Assembly (NCBI GenBank): GCA_019188255.1
Contig: JAETXT010000009.1
Location: forward strand, 3,782,001 to 3,846,000
Direction of reading: 5' to 3'
Source of the DNA: Verticillium longisporum
Lineage: Eukaryota; Ascomycota; Sordariomycetes; Glomerellales; Plectosphaerellaceae
DNA length: 64,000 nucleotides
The translations under genes and the position numbers were made by a program. Of the stretch, positions 36,710-46,599 are shown piece by piece. Every line of letters begins with the position of its first letter. The first letter of the stretch is position 1. The notes under the pieces are model-generated. The model was given only the letters and a program-made list of their open reading frames with translations, had not been told where the DNA came from and ran no database searches.

Positions 36710-37858
36710 ATGGAGACTCTTTCAAAAGAAGGTCAATTATTCCTTGCTATCCAAGCTATGGACAATGACCCGAACCTAAGCGCCCGGAGTGCTGCGAGGA
36801 TCTACACCGTCCCCTTAACGACGCTCCTCCGACGCCAGAAGGGCAAACCCTCCCGACGCGAAAGCCCGCCCAATTCTGCCAAATTAACAGTACTAGAAGA
36901 GAAAACTATTGTCGAATATATCCTTGACCTAGATGCGCGATCTTACCCTCCCCGGTTGGGTGAGGTCGGAGATATGGCGAATCGCCTGCTTGCCGACCGT
37001 GACGCGCCACGCGTCGGGAAGAACTGGGCCGCAAACTTCGTCAAACGGCAACCAGAGCTCCGGACGCGTTTCTTTCGCAAGTACGACTACAAGAGGGCCC
37101 AATGCGAAGATCCGGACGCGATAAACGCGTGGTTCCGCCTCGTGCATAACATGATCGCCAAGTACGGCATCCAAGAGGCTGACATGTACAACTTTGACGA
37201 GACCGGCTTCCAGATGGGCGTTATCGCCAACGGAATGGTCGTGACCAGTTCGGAAAGACGGTCCAATGTGAAGATGAGGCAGCCAGGCAACCGGGAATGG
37301 GTTACGGTGATCCAGGGCGTTGGCGCGTTGGGTTTCTCCGTCCCGCCGTTCATCGTGGTTTCGGGCAAGTACCACCTCTCGAGCTGGTACCAGGACGACG
37401 CGATTTCTCGCGACTGGAGAATCGCAACATCTCCAAACGGCTGGACGACGAATGATATTGGTCTGGAATGGATTCGGCATTTTGACAGGCATACAAAGTC
37501 CCGTACTTCGGGCGGTTATCGCCTACTGATCCTGGATGGCCACGAAAGTCACCACTCGGTCGACTTCGAACTCTACTGCAAGGAGAACAACATCATCACA
37601 CTCTGTATGCCTCCTCATTCGTCACATCTACTCCAGCCTCTCGATGTTGGGTGTTTTGGCCCACTAAAGAAAGCATACGGTCGGCAAATCGAGGATAGGA
37701 TGAGGGCGGGTACAACGCACATCAGCAAAGAAGACTTCTTCCCGGCGTTTTCGGCTGCATTTCAGCAAGCAATGACAGAAAAAACATCCAGGGAGGCTTT
37801 CGAGGAGCGGGGCTTGTCCCCCATAACCCGGAAACAGTCCTGTCAAAGCTGGATGTGA
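36710..37858 (+). CDS. pogo-type transposase, N-terminal and DDE core, copy 3
   Basis: 382 residues: same HTH regions and DD35D triad (Asp163, Asp276, Asp312) as copy 2. The frame runs 11 residues further, past GLSP into ITRKQSCQSWM, which is the wrong frame compared with the family (expected ..NPETVLSKLDVRL). The right frame is open across the same place and continues in the next entry, overlapping this one by tens of bases. So the protein either is made as two parts, needs a one-base backward frameshift at the C run, or is broken. Confidence 0.85.
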   Translation: METLSKEGQLFLAIQAMDNDPNLSARSAARIYTVPLTTLLRRQKGKPSRRESPPNSAKLTVLEEKTIVEYILDLDARSYPPRLGEVGDMANRLLADRDAPRVGKNWAANFVKRQPELRTRFFRKYDYKRAQCEDPDAINAWFRLVHNMIAKYGIQEADMYNFDETGFQMGVIANGMVVTSSERRSNVKMRQPGNREWVTVIQGVGALGFSVPPFIVVSGKYHLSSWYQDDAISRDWRIATSPNGWTTNDIGLEWIRHFDRHTKSRTSGGYRLLILDGHESHHSVDFELYCKENNIITLCMPPHSSHLLQPLDVGCFGPLKKAYGRQIEDRMRAGTTHISKEDFFPAFSAAFQQAMTEKTSREAFEERGLSPITRKQSCQSWM

Positions 37859-38364
37859 GGTTGAGGACGACGACGCCTCCGGGGACGTCCCACGGGGAGC
37901 GTGATTCTTGGGTCTCTAAGACGCCCACTAACCTGCTCGAGGCAGGTTCCCAGACTGACTTCATCAAAGGGCGAATCTCACGCCACCAGGGAAGCTCCCC
38001 AACGTCAATTTTAGATGCTGTTGACTATCTTGCGAAGGGGACGCGGGGTGTTATGCACCAGATCGCTCTTTTGAAGTCAGAGGTTATGATCCTTCGAGAG
38101 GAAAATGCTACACTAAGCCGACGCCGGAGGGCCAAAAAGCTACGTCTCCGGGAAGGAGGAAGCATGGCTGTAGGCGAGGGACAGGACAAGATTGCTCAGA
38201 AGGAAGTAGATATCCAGATAAAAGAGGAAACGCTGCAGAACCCGGGTCCCGCGTCGTGGTCCCAGCCGAAGAAACGATGCTGTAGCGTATGCGGGAAGAC
38301 CGGCCACAACGCGAGAACTTGTCAGGTAGCTATCTCATCGTCTGCAAAAGACGAGGAGGAGTGA
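37855..38364 (+). CDS. C-terminal region of pogo transposase with zinc knuckle, copy 3
   Basis: An open frame of about 169 residues continues the transposase in the -1 frame: Thr/Pro-rich start (RTTTPPGTSHG), a helical segment (ALLKSEVMILREENATLSRR), a basic patch (RRRRAKKLRLREGG), and a zinc knuckle CSVCGKTGHNARTC near the end, then an acidic tail. In Fot1-like proteins this is the tail of the same polypeptide and not a separate gene. The start given is simply the first in-frame initiator-like codon; upstream sequence is open in this frame. Confidence 0.7.
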   Translation: MRLRTTTPPGTSHGERDSWVSKTPTNLLEAGSQTDFIKGRISRHQGSSPTSILDAVDYLAKGTRGVMHQIALLKSEVMILREENATLSRRRRAKKLRLREGGSMAVGEGQDKIAQKEVDIQIKEETLQNPGPASWSQPKKRCCSVCGKTGHNARTCQVAISSSAKDEEE

Positions 38365-38473
38365 TTTTAATTGATTTACGGCGTTTGGGTTGAGGTTTTC
38401 CTCGGAATGTTTGTCGGGTCGGGGTGAAGTGAACCACTCGCATGGGTGAACCACTCGCTTGTGGATTACGTTA

Positions 38474-40139
38474 TATATTAATCGAATTAAGCCTTATAGG
38501 CCTATATCCGAACTCGGCCCTAATTAAATAGATAGTTAAAACCTATATAATATAAGCTTTATATATACTTAAGATATAATATATATATATTAAGTATATA
38601 CCTAGCTTATACTTACTATATTAAGGTTAATAGTTATTAGTCTAACTTATATAGCTATATTTATCTTAAACCCTTATAGGCCCCTAGTTCCTATAGAGGG
38701 CCTTTAAGTATCTAAAGTAAACCCTTATCTAGGATAGGATATAGAAGGTTATATATTTTAGTTCTTATATATAAATACGTAGATATCTAATATATATAAT
38801 CTAGGATATTAGTATATACGCTATATATATATAGTATATATATTTACTAAGTCTCTCTTAATATACTTAATTAATTACCCTCTATATATAAATTCATCCC
38901 TATTATAATAGGGCTTCTTAATATTCTAGGACCTCTAGATTATAGTAAACTAAGCCTCTATCTTAATAGTTTATTCGGCTCTTATTAACTTAGGTTACCT
39001 CTAGAGTATTCTATCTTCGCTTCGGAGATATTAGAGTCGAGACTTAAATAAGACTCTATTATAGTCTAGTATATACTAAATATATATTAAGCGAATATTC
39101 TTATAATATTTAATACTAATATAATATAAAGAGGTATACTAAGTATATTTATACTAGGGATCTATATTAATAAGCTAAAGGCTAATCGCTTAAATCTTTT
39201 CATAATTAAACTTAGAGTAAAAGCTAATTTAAAATATAATTAATATATATTTAATATATACTCTATATATCCTATTAATTACTTACTATCTACTTTATAT
39301 TATATATTATTATATTCGCTTATTCCTAAAATATATATTCTATTTAAGGCTTAAATATAATAAAGTAAAGGATTCCTCCTTTTAATATATAAGGATAAAG
39401 TAGAATAGTAAAGTAGTCTTAGACTTCTTAAATACTAATTAAAGGTCCTATATTCTAGAGCTTTATATTAATAAGTCGAATTATATCCTAAGAATATTAA
39501 TAAAATATATAATAAATACTTAATATCTCCTTATAATTCCTAAGCCTATAGCTATAAGGCTTACCTCTAAGCTTAGGGAGTCTTCGCGGATAATAGTTAA
39601 AGTATCTTCGTTTTCGAGTATTCGTATATCCTTAATATATATTTAGTATATATCGAGTATATATAGGACTTTACCTACCCTAGAAAGCTATTTTCTAAAT
39701 AGAAATTTACTATATTTATATATTTTCTCTAATATCTTTAGGAGACGATAATTCTAAGGAAGGGCTCGGGCTTCTAACGACTCTTCTATTTCCATTTTAA
39801 GGTTAATATATACTTAGTATATCCTTAATATATAATAAGGTCTTATTATTCTAAATATCTTTAGCTTTATATTAATCTTCTTTAACTTCTTAGTTATTCT
39901 AGTATAGTATATTATAGAGGTCTTCTATATCTTCTTTATAGAGCTCGGATTAAGAGTCTATATTATGCAAGGTCGTCGATATACTTATATTAAGTATATA
40001 TTACGAATTACGTTCTATTAAGAAGTTACTAAAAAAAAAAATTCTACTCTCGTATATACTTAGCTTATACTTGGGATATATTACCCTCTTACTCGCTTAA
40101 ACTATCTTTTCTTAATAATACTTTCCTTAATATATAGGG
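38474..40139. other. AT-rich RIP-type block, same texture as 33.3-36.6 kb
   Basis: No reading frame. TATATA clusters recur as in the spacer (for example near 38580, 38815, 39070, 39245 and 39650). It ends abruptly at about 40140, where composition becomes normal within a few bases. Confidence 0.55.
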
Positions 40140-40167
40140 CCCGTGCCCCTTGAATTGTGCATGCTAT

Positions 40168-40205
40168 TACCCCCCCCGAGGTTTCTCCGGATTGGGGGGG
40201 GGTGA
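40168..40205. repeat. C8/G9 inverted repeat at the compartment boundary
   Basis: TTAC followed by a run of C (40170-40177), a 16-nt spacer, and a run of nine G (40194-40202) followed by TGAA form a near-perfect hairpin. It lies about 30 bp inside the normal-composition island, next to the AT-rich block. Seen directly; could be a transposon end or a structure-prone boundary. Confidence 0.6.
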
Positions 40206-40437
40206 ACTTGAGTCACTACCCTATTAGCTATAACCTCTTGCCGAACAGGATGTTTCCAGGAGCTGAATCAGTAGTTCGTTCACAGTGAATAGATCCGCAG
40301 GACAAAAGTATCGTATAAGCATCTAAATACACCCCATGCCGTATGCTTCAATTCAATTCGTCACCTGTATCTTCTGCCATTTAGCTGTCGATCTGAGGAA
40401 GCACCGAGGCCTAATTCGGCATCAAAGCAATGGAACC

Positions 40438-40442
40438 AAAAA
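40438..40442 (-). terminator. RNA polymerase III T-run terminator
   Basis: TTTTT on the minus strand about 27 nt downstream of the tRNA 3' end, as usual for Pol III genes. Confidence 0.7.
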
Positions 40443-40468
40443 GAAATCGCTCGGAAGCGAGAATCGGC

Positions 40469-40540
40469 CGACCTACGCAGGACTCGAACCTACAACCTTA
40501 AGCACCGGAAGCTTACGCGCTACCATTGCGCCAGCAGGCC
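40469..40540 (-). tRNA. tRNA-Arg, anticodon CCG
   Basis: A 72-nt intronless tRNA. Acceptor GGCCTGC pairs with GTAGGTC (with G-T pairs) and the discriminator is G. The D arm is GCGC..GCGC. The anticodon arm TAAGC/GCTTA has loop TTCCGGT, so the anticodon is CCG (reads CGG). The T arm GTAGG/CCTGC has loop TTCGAGT. No CCA is encoded, as in nuclear genes. A T5 terminator follows. The flanks AATC (5') and GCCGATT (3') extend an inverted repeat around the gene. Confidence 0.93.
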
Positions 40541-40542
40541 GA

Positions 40543-41279
40543 TTGTGTCTGGCAGGTTCGCTGCCAAGACTGATGAGTCTACAAGCAGCAGAATGTCCAC
40601 TCATTTCGTGATTCTCCCCACGTGGACACCCACTTCACCTTTAAAGCGACACCAGCTCTCGTACACAGTATATCGCTTCATGTGCAACTGAGCCGGACGT
40701 GGCCGCCCACCTCTGGTTGAGACGTGTTTACCTGCTCGAGCATACAGTAAGATGTGCATTGCCGTAGGACACGCGTCGCTCAACTGGAGCCATGGACACA
40801 GTCAAACCCGCCGAAGATGACTGACTTGCAGCATGCCGCTTGTCTGACACGAGGCCCCAATCGGCGAAACACGACAACTTGTCTTATCCCACCATGCGCC
40901 TAGAGGAGTATTGGCACCCACGCATGCACGAAAAAGTCTGTAGCGGAGCCCAGTCGTCCCCCGCAACCTGCATGCCCGAGGTGTTGCAAATGCCCCAGTG
41001 GAGTTGAGGCGCTGCAGAAGAACATCGTCGAGGTCTCTCTGTTGAAAGGCAGGAAGCGCTCAGAGGAGACGGTCGCTTTCTTATCTACGATATGTTTGAC
41101 GTACACGGGGCACGATGTAGGTGACCGGCAGTTGGCCGAAATGGGAACTAACACTGATCTATTGATCTTTACATATCGGCTGGTCAGGCCGGTTATGACG
41201 ATGCCACCGACGGATTTGCAAGTGCATCGTGAGAATGAAATCGCTTCAAATCGCTCCAAATTCCTGCAGATAGCTAGGC
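40543..41279. other. intergenic, no gene supported
   Basis: Upstream side of the tRNA and downstream side of the secreted protein gene. Open frames such as 40900-41259 minus have no domain. Nothing else seen. Confidence 0.45.
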
Positions 41280-41807
41280 CTACATACCGTCCCTAATCAT
41301 CGCATTGATAAGCCTCACATGTCGATCAGCGTTCGTCGTGCTCCACTCGTTGTCATAGTTCAACCCATACGGCCAAATGTGCGAGCCGCCGCAGTTGATC
41401 ACGGCACTCGCGCCGTCCCAAGAGCGAAGCAGCGGCAGAGCCGTCGCCCAGTCGCCGGCCGCGCACTTCCTGTCGAACGCGGCCCGCTGGCCGATGCCCA
41501 GGGTGGGCGGGGTCTCCTGGGGCGCCCGGCGCTCGGTCATGTACGCCCTGTTGGTGCCGAAGCGGACGTCGCCGTTGTAGTTGGCCTCGGCCGTCGGCAC
41601 GCCGGGCGTGTAGTAGACGCGGAGGGTCTTGGTGGCGGTGCCGAGCCTCGAGTGCCGCGCGACGGCGAGGCGCATGCCCGCCTCGATCTTGGCGTACGCG
41701 TCGGCTTGATCGGTCGTGGGGTTGGCGGCCTTTTGGAGCGACCAGCTGATGGCCCCTGAAACGACGGAGGCGTACGCCGCGGCAATGGTGATGAGAGACA
41801 GCTTCAT
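41280..41807 (-). CDS. secreted metallopeptidase-like protein without HExxH histidines
   Basis: 175 residues from the ATG at 41807, with a signal peptide (MKLSLITIAAAYASVVSGA). The rest follows a family of secreted proteins from fungi and actinobacteria that start AI.W.L..A.NPT.DQADAYA.I and end WPYGLNYDNE....DRHVRLI.AM..DGM. As I recall the family, NRAYM is followed by a TALHEISHTLGIG-type zinc motif. Here that stretch reads RRAPQETPPTLGIG: the Glu stays but both His positions are Gln and Pro. Cysteines near the C-terminal third (RKCAAG and VINCGG) are kept. The end coincides with the usual domain end, so the gene is complete in one exon. The family call is from memory; loss of the zinc ligands is seen but depends on that comparison. 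Confidence 0.7.
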   Translation of the reverse strand: MKLSLITIAAAYASVVSGAISWSLQKAANPTTDQADAYAKIEAGMRLAVARHSRLGTATKTLRVYYTPGVPTAEANYNGDVRFGTNRAYMTERRAPQETPPTLGIGQRAAFDRKCAAGDWATALPLLRSWDGASAVINCGGSHIWPYGLNYDNEWSTTNADRHVRLINAMIRDGM

Positions 41808-42640
41808 TTTGACGCGCAGCGTGAAAATCAAGTCAAAAGATGTGTTTGAAATTGAAGGAGGGACTGCGAGAGACAAGCTGTTCTGTGCTGGCCGCAGAGA
41901 CGAAATCGGGGGGAGTTAAGACTATCATACTTATGCGAGAGTGCCCATATCGTGAGGTCTGCGTGATGCTTTGAAGATCATCAACCATCCGTAGTCACCT
42001 TCCATTTAGGAATTCGCTGCCGAATCGCCCATATACGCGCCAATAGCCATGGCTGAATATATCTAGGATCGGACCCTGCAATGCCGATCTGCGGAGCGTT
42101 CGTCCTCGTTCGGCCGGCAGTGAACATTGACACGATACCGAATGAATCGAGGGACCAGTGACAGCTCGGAATCCCATAGGCCAGGTTATTGCGAACGATG
42201 CCTCACGTGTTCGGAAATATTGACATGATGCGACGTCGGCACTGATTGCGGACGCTTGGCCCGGACCTAACAGCAGGCGTGTCATCTACATCAAACACAC
42301 TTCCGCAGAAGCCGGTTGCACTGCAATTGCCAATGCGGGGAACTGGCAGATTGCCGGGCGCATTTACACCGACTGCGACTGTGAAATCAATCAAGGGTTA
42401 CCCCTATTGCTGACCACATACGGAAAGGGCCGAATCGGGGCCATGAACGACACTGGCTTGCTTGGTGGGCACCATATGGGTAAATTATTCAAATGAATTG
42501 GCCATGACACGAAAGACTAAAGTGCGACTCAACCGATATCTAGCCTTGTCGCAGGAAACCCGAAGCCCTCTCCGGACAACCTGGAGGGGCGTTCTCGCGG
42601 ATCGTTGATGAACAAGGCACTAAAGGAAAGACACGATCTC
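41808..42640. other. intergenic, no gene seen
   Basis: Promoter side of the secreted protein gene and 3' side of the transporter. No convincing frame, RNA or repeat. Confidence 0.5.
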
Positions 42641-44755
42641 TTAACCGTGAGTAGGCTTCTCTTGCGTCACAGCAGGCTCAGTCCACGCCTCGTCGCTGTC
42701 CGTCCGCCGTCCTTCTATGCTGTTGCCCTCTTCAATGCCGCCCGAAGAGAGCATGACGGTCTCGCCGATGATGACCTGAGGTGCGACGTCGTACTTGCCC
42801 TCGCCGGCCTCGAGTCTTCGCGCGGGAACGAGGCAGTTGAAGAACCGCGGAAATATGAACAGGCCGACAATAAAGATCATGACCATGTGGAAGAGGATGA
42901 AAGAGTAAAGGTAGGCCGGGTCCTGGGCGTGCCTTTCGTCGCGGAACTTGGTGTATGCGAAAGAGAAGACGAGACCCACGGCGGGTGCGGTCAGGTATTT
43001 CAGAATAACGGGCCAGGCCCAGTGAAGGCGCCAGTTCTTTCCGGTAAGGATCGAGGCGTTGATGTCGCGACGTAGTTGGTTGCCCTGTTACGACGGTAAT
43101 TAGCCAGGAGCGCCTATAGATAGGGCTGACAAGAGAGCCGCAAGGTGTTGATCACTTACCGAATAGAATGCAGAGTACCAGATGCGGCTCAGAACGGTAC
43201 TACGTCCCCAGAAACTCGGGGCCGTCACTGTGGGCGCCTTGCCGAAGAAGGCAGATGAGATGGTACCGGCAATGAAGATGCCGAATGCCACGCCGGCACC
43301 GGCCGGGGCGCTGACCAGATGACCAACAAGGATGCCGATGAAGTGGGCCAGGAAGTAACCGCCGTTGAAGAGACAGTAGCTGACGTATCCGACCTGGTCC
43401 ACAGGATCCCTCCAGCGGTATAGAGTGGTGGCGAAGAAGGACTCGAACCAGACCGTGAAGAAGAGAGCCAGGTCGTTGACATATGTATCGATGCTGCCCA
43501 GGAAGTAAAATCCAAACTCAGTGCAGTAAATTAACGAGATGAGGAATGACATGATGGCAACGGCAGTGGCTACGGCCCAACGAGGCACTCGCTTACCCCA
43601 GTCAGTGTCGCAGATCATGGTGACAAGGACTTCGAACAGTGCAAATGCTGAAGTCAGACCGAGGAGGAAGAGGGTCATGAAGAAGAGGACCGAGAAGAAG
43701 TTGGCACCCGGCATCTGGGCAAGGGCTTCGGGATAGGTGAAGAAACCAGAGCTGAAGGTGCCTAGTCTGTTGGTAGGATCAGGCTCGATTTGCAAGAATC
43801 CGATGATGCCCATGACGGCTAGGGCTGCAATGATCTCGATTGCCGAGTTACTGAGAGCGATGATGAAAGCGTCCTGTACGGCGTTGGAGTACTTGGAGCT
43901 GTATGATGCGTACGACGTGAAGTAGCCGAACCCGACACCAATGGAGAAGAACATCTGACCAAAGGCATCCTGCCAGACACCAGGTCCCTGGAGAGACTCG
44001 GTCCGCCAGACGCCAAGGTAGAGTCGGTAGCCTTCGGATGCGTTCGGGAGCGACAAGGATCGAATAGCCAAAATCAAGATCATGATCAGCGGCATGGCCA
44101 TGGTGAAATAGATGACGCGTCCGGTCAGACCGACACCCTTGAACATGCACATCCAGACTATGAACCAGGTGAAGAAGACCCATCCGGCAGTCTCCCCCAC
44201 GATGCCGGTGCCCGGATAGGAGAGCATGTCTCCTGCGTCTAGATCGCCGACGGGTGCTTGGTTGCGCACGACATTGTCGAAGAAGAAGTCCTGGGTGTTC
44301 TGGCCAGCCCAAGGCAGGGGGCTGGTGAAAGAACGGCGGAAATAGGACATGGCCCAGGCCAAGGTGGGTACGTAGTAACCGACAACAGAATAACCATTGA
44401 AGACCATGGAAAACCCAACGCCCTTGGCCCGGTGGTTGAGGTTATTCCACGCGGTTACGCAGCCGGCTCGGTAGGCCTGGCCCATGACAATCTCGAGCAT
44501 GAGGATGGGAATACCGATCAGGAACAAAGCTATGAAGTAAGGGATGAAGAACTGCAGCCCGTAGTTGTTGTAGATGACGGAGGGGAATCGAAGGAGGTTT
44601 CCGAGGCCGACGGCACCACCCATGGCGCAGAGAATGAACTGGGCACGGGAGTTGAAGTTGTCACGGCCATCTTCGTCTTTCTTCGCGTCTGGGGCAATAA
44701 AGAGGTAGATGCGTTTGCCCATGCCCATTTTGGGGCGCTCCTGCTGGGTCGCCAT
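42641..44755 (-). CDS. SLC6 (sodium:neurotransmitter symporter) family transporter
   Basis: Two exons, 43160-44755 and 42641-43084, with a 75-nt intron (43085-43159; donor GTAAGT, acceptor AACAG), encode 679 residues. The first membrane segment reads GGAVGLGNLLRFPSVIYNNY (about residues 50-69), the unwound Na+/substrate-binding helix of SLC6/LeuT proteins. A later segment LGLTSAFALFEVLV corresponds to the helix with the second sodium site. About twelve hydrophobic segments are visible, with a charged C-terminal tail. The likely role is Na+-coupled uptake of an amino acid or related compound at the plasma membrane; the substrate cannot be read from sequence. An ATG ten codons upstream (44785) is possible; I prefer MATQQERPKMG, just before the conserved part. 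It lies in the island between two transposon-rich blocks. Confidence 0.9.
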
Positions 44756-46059
44756 GCTTGCAGGCGCTTGATGGAAGTGAAACAAAACAGACGAAGGACC
44801 TGAGTTGAGTTGAGTTGAGAAGGGGAGGCAGCGGAAGAGTTGAAAGAGAAGCAGAACCGGAACCGACAGATTGGAGGTTCCGGGAGACCAGCTATATGTA
44901 TCTGAGTCCTTCTCATACCTACTTTACATAACCTTTCCTCTTGCTTGCAGGGCCCGGCGATGTGGGCAAGCATAAAGGAGCCCCATTCATCTTAGGGTCT
45001 AGCTCCAGATATGCAGCCAACAAGAGACTCTGGGGAATTAGAGCCTTGATGATCTTACTCACCTACTCTATACGGCAGGTAGTTTCGGGTTGGCCTCATA
45101 TTGCGGTCAAACCAAGACACTTGGCACATGGCCAAAAGCATGGTTCGCTATCACAGTGATCCCTCGATGGTCCTTGGCATAGGCTAATATGGTGGGAAGA
45201 TTGCAGGGTAGGCTGAGAGTGGGCCTATAGAAAGCTTCTGGTGTTTTTCTCCAGGAACTTGGCAAGAGCTTGGCAAAGGATTGGCATGCCATGGGATAGG
45301 TCTGAGATTGGCTTGGAAAAGGTGCGATTGGACCTTGGCGGTCACGAGGGAACGCGCGGCAAATGGCAGAAAAGGCTGGGCGTCGTGCTCTCTCCCTGGC
45401 TTCCTGATAAAGCGACCGCCTCGACTCAGCTTTGGGGTTGCACACTGACCGCATGCGGGACCGTGGCGGGTATCTGCGGACTGGGCGACTCGGCGGAGGA
45501 GTGGATCACGCCGTCATGGGGAGTTCGGCCATTCGGGCTGTCGTTTGTGGGGGAGGCGGTACGGTTCCGGTCGGGTCACGTCGGTCAAAGTATGCTTATC
45601 GATTTGCAATGATGGTAAGTCTTCAGGTGATCTTGCTCGCTTGTTCCATTGCCACTTGTATCTCTTCGAGCAAACTGGGTATCAAAGTACAATGACTACG
45701 CAAGGCGGCTCTCGCATACGAAGAGTCTGTCTTATCGTGATGGCAGCAGAGGATACCAACAGCAGCCATGACAGGACAACGTGGTAAGCAAATCAATACT
45801 TATCGTCGCTTATGACGAATAAAACATGTCAATGCCCCGCACCTGGGCAGCTGAAGCACCCAAGACCTGGAATCCGAGACTAGGCATTTGTCCTAGGGAG
45901 CCGAGCTACGCCCAAAGACCAGTAACTTCGCTTGCATCCCTATGGTCTTTGCCACCTGAGTTAATATTTTGGAAGAGCTGCAGCTGGTGAAAGGCTTGGT
46001 ACTGGCATTGGCCTGCAGCCAAGCGGGCGACGCAAGATTGTGCATTAGATACAGAGCGT
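44756..46059. other. intergenic, no gene supported
   Basis: Upstream of the SLC6 gene up to the point where AT-rich DNA begins (about 46060). A short GTTGA repeat (four units) lies at about 44802-44818. Open frames at 45107-45695 have no domain. No RNA gene seen. Confidence 0.5.
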
Positions 46060-46599
46060 TTAAATCTATAATCTACTAATTGCTTTTATAAGCCTATATA
46101 ATTACTCTTATAGGTAGTCTACCCTTGAATTTAACGGATCGCTACTACCTAGCTTCGAATTGCCTACATTGCGATATATATTACTTCTATAAGGGGCTAG
46201 TCATTAAGTATCTTACTAAAACGAGGTCTTTAATGAATTATTACTAGATAAAGAAGAGACTAAAGGGAAGTCTAATTATAGGTCTATACCTCTTTAGGAT
46301 AATATATTCATCTAATGAAAGTCGTAGCCTAGGAAAGTAAGAGGTTTATCCTTAGAATAGAATTAGTTTATTTTTATTAGAGTACCGTCTTTCCCCTAAG
46401 TATAGTAGCTAGCTACTAATAGTATAACTTATATAAACGTTTATAAACTATTATAAATCTAATATATATAGCTCTATATATTCTTTTTAAATATATTTTT
46501 AAAGTATATATAAGCTTTCTTCCTAGAATATATAAACTAAAGTATATAATTCTAATAGATATATTTAACGATTAAATAATAATTTAATTCGGAGATTAA
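46060..46599. other. AT-rich transition into RIP-type DNA
   Basis: Composition turns AT-rich within tens of bases at about 46060. No frame is readable here; it may contain the left end (LTR) of the copia element that follows. Confidence 0.4.

Larger units (their letters stand above)
36612..38471 (+). mobile_element. Fot1/pogo-type DNA transposon, copy 3, nearly intact
   Basis: A 1860-bp element in the orientation opposite to copy 2, flanked by TA (36610-36611 and 38472-38473), with the same doubled 17-bp-spaced terminal motif. Relative to copy 2 I see one extra C (C5 against C4, near 37820), one extra A (A5 against A4, near 38138) and one substitution (Thr against Ala in GW-T/A-TNDIG). Otherwise the two read identically. 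No RIP signature despite the AT-rich surroundings. Confidence 0.93.

Noticed and set aside
41280..41310. Short GTATGT...CTGCAG intron at the end of the metallopeptidase-like gene
   Set aside because: It would be only 24 nt, and the protein already ends where its family ends (..AM..DGM).
45241..45695. Open frames right of the SLC6 gene
   Set aside because: Three overlapping frames of 80-123 codons with no domain, no splice logic and no consistent composition.
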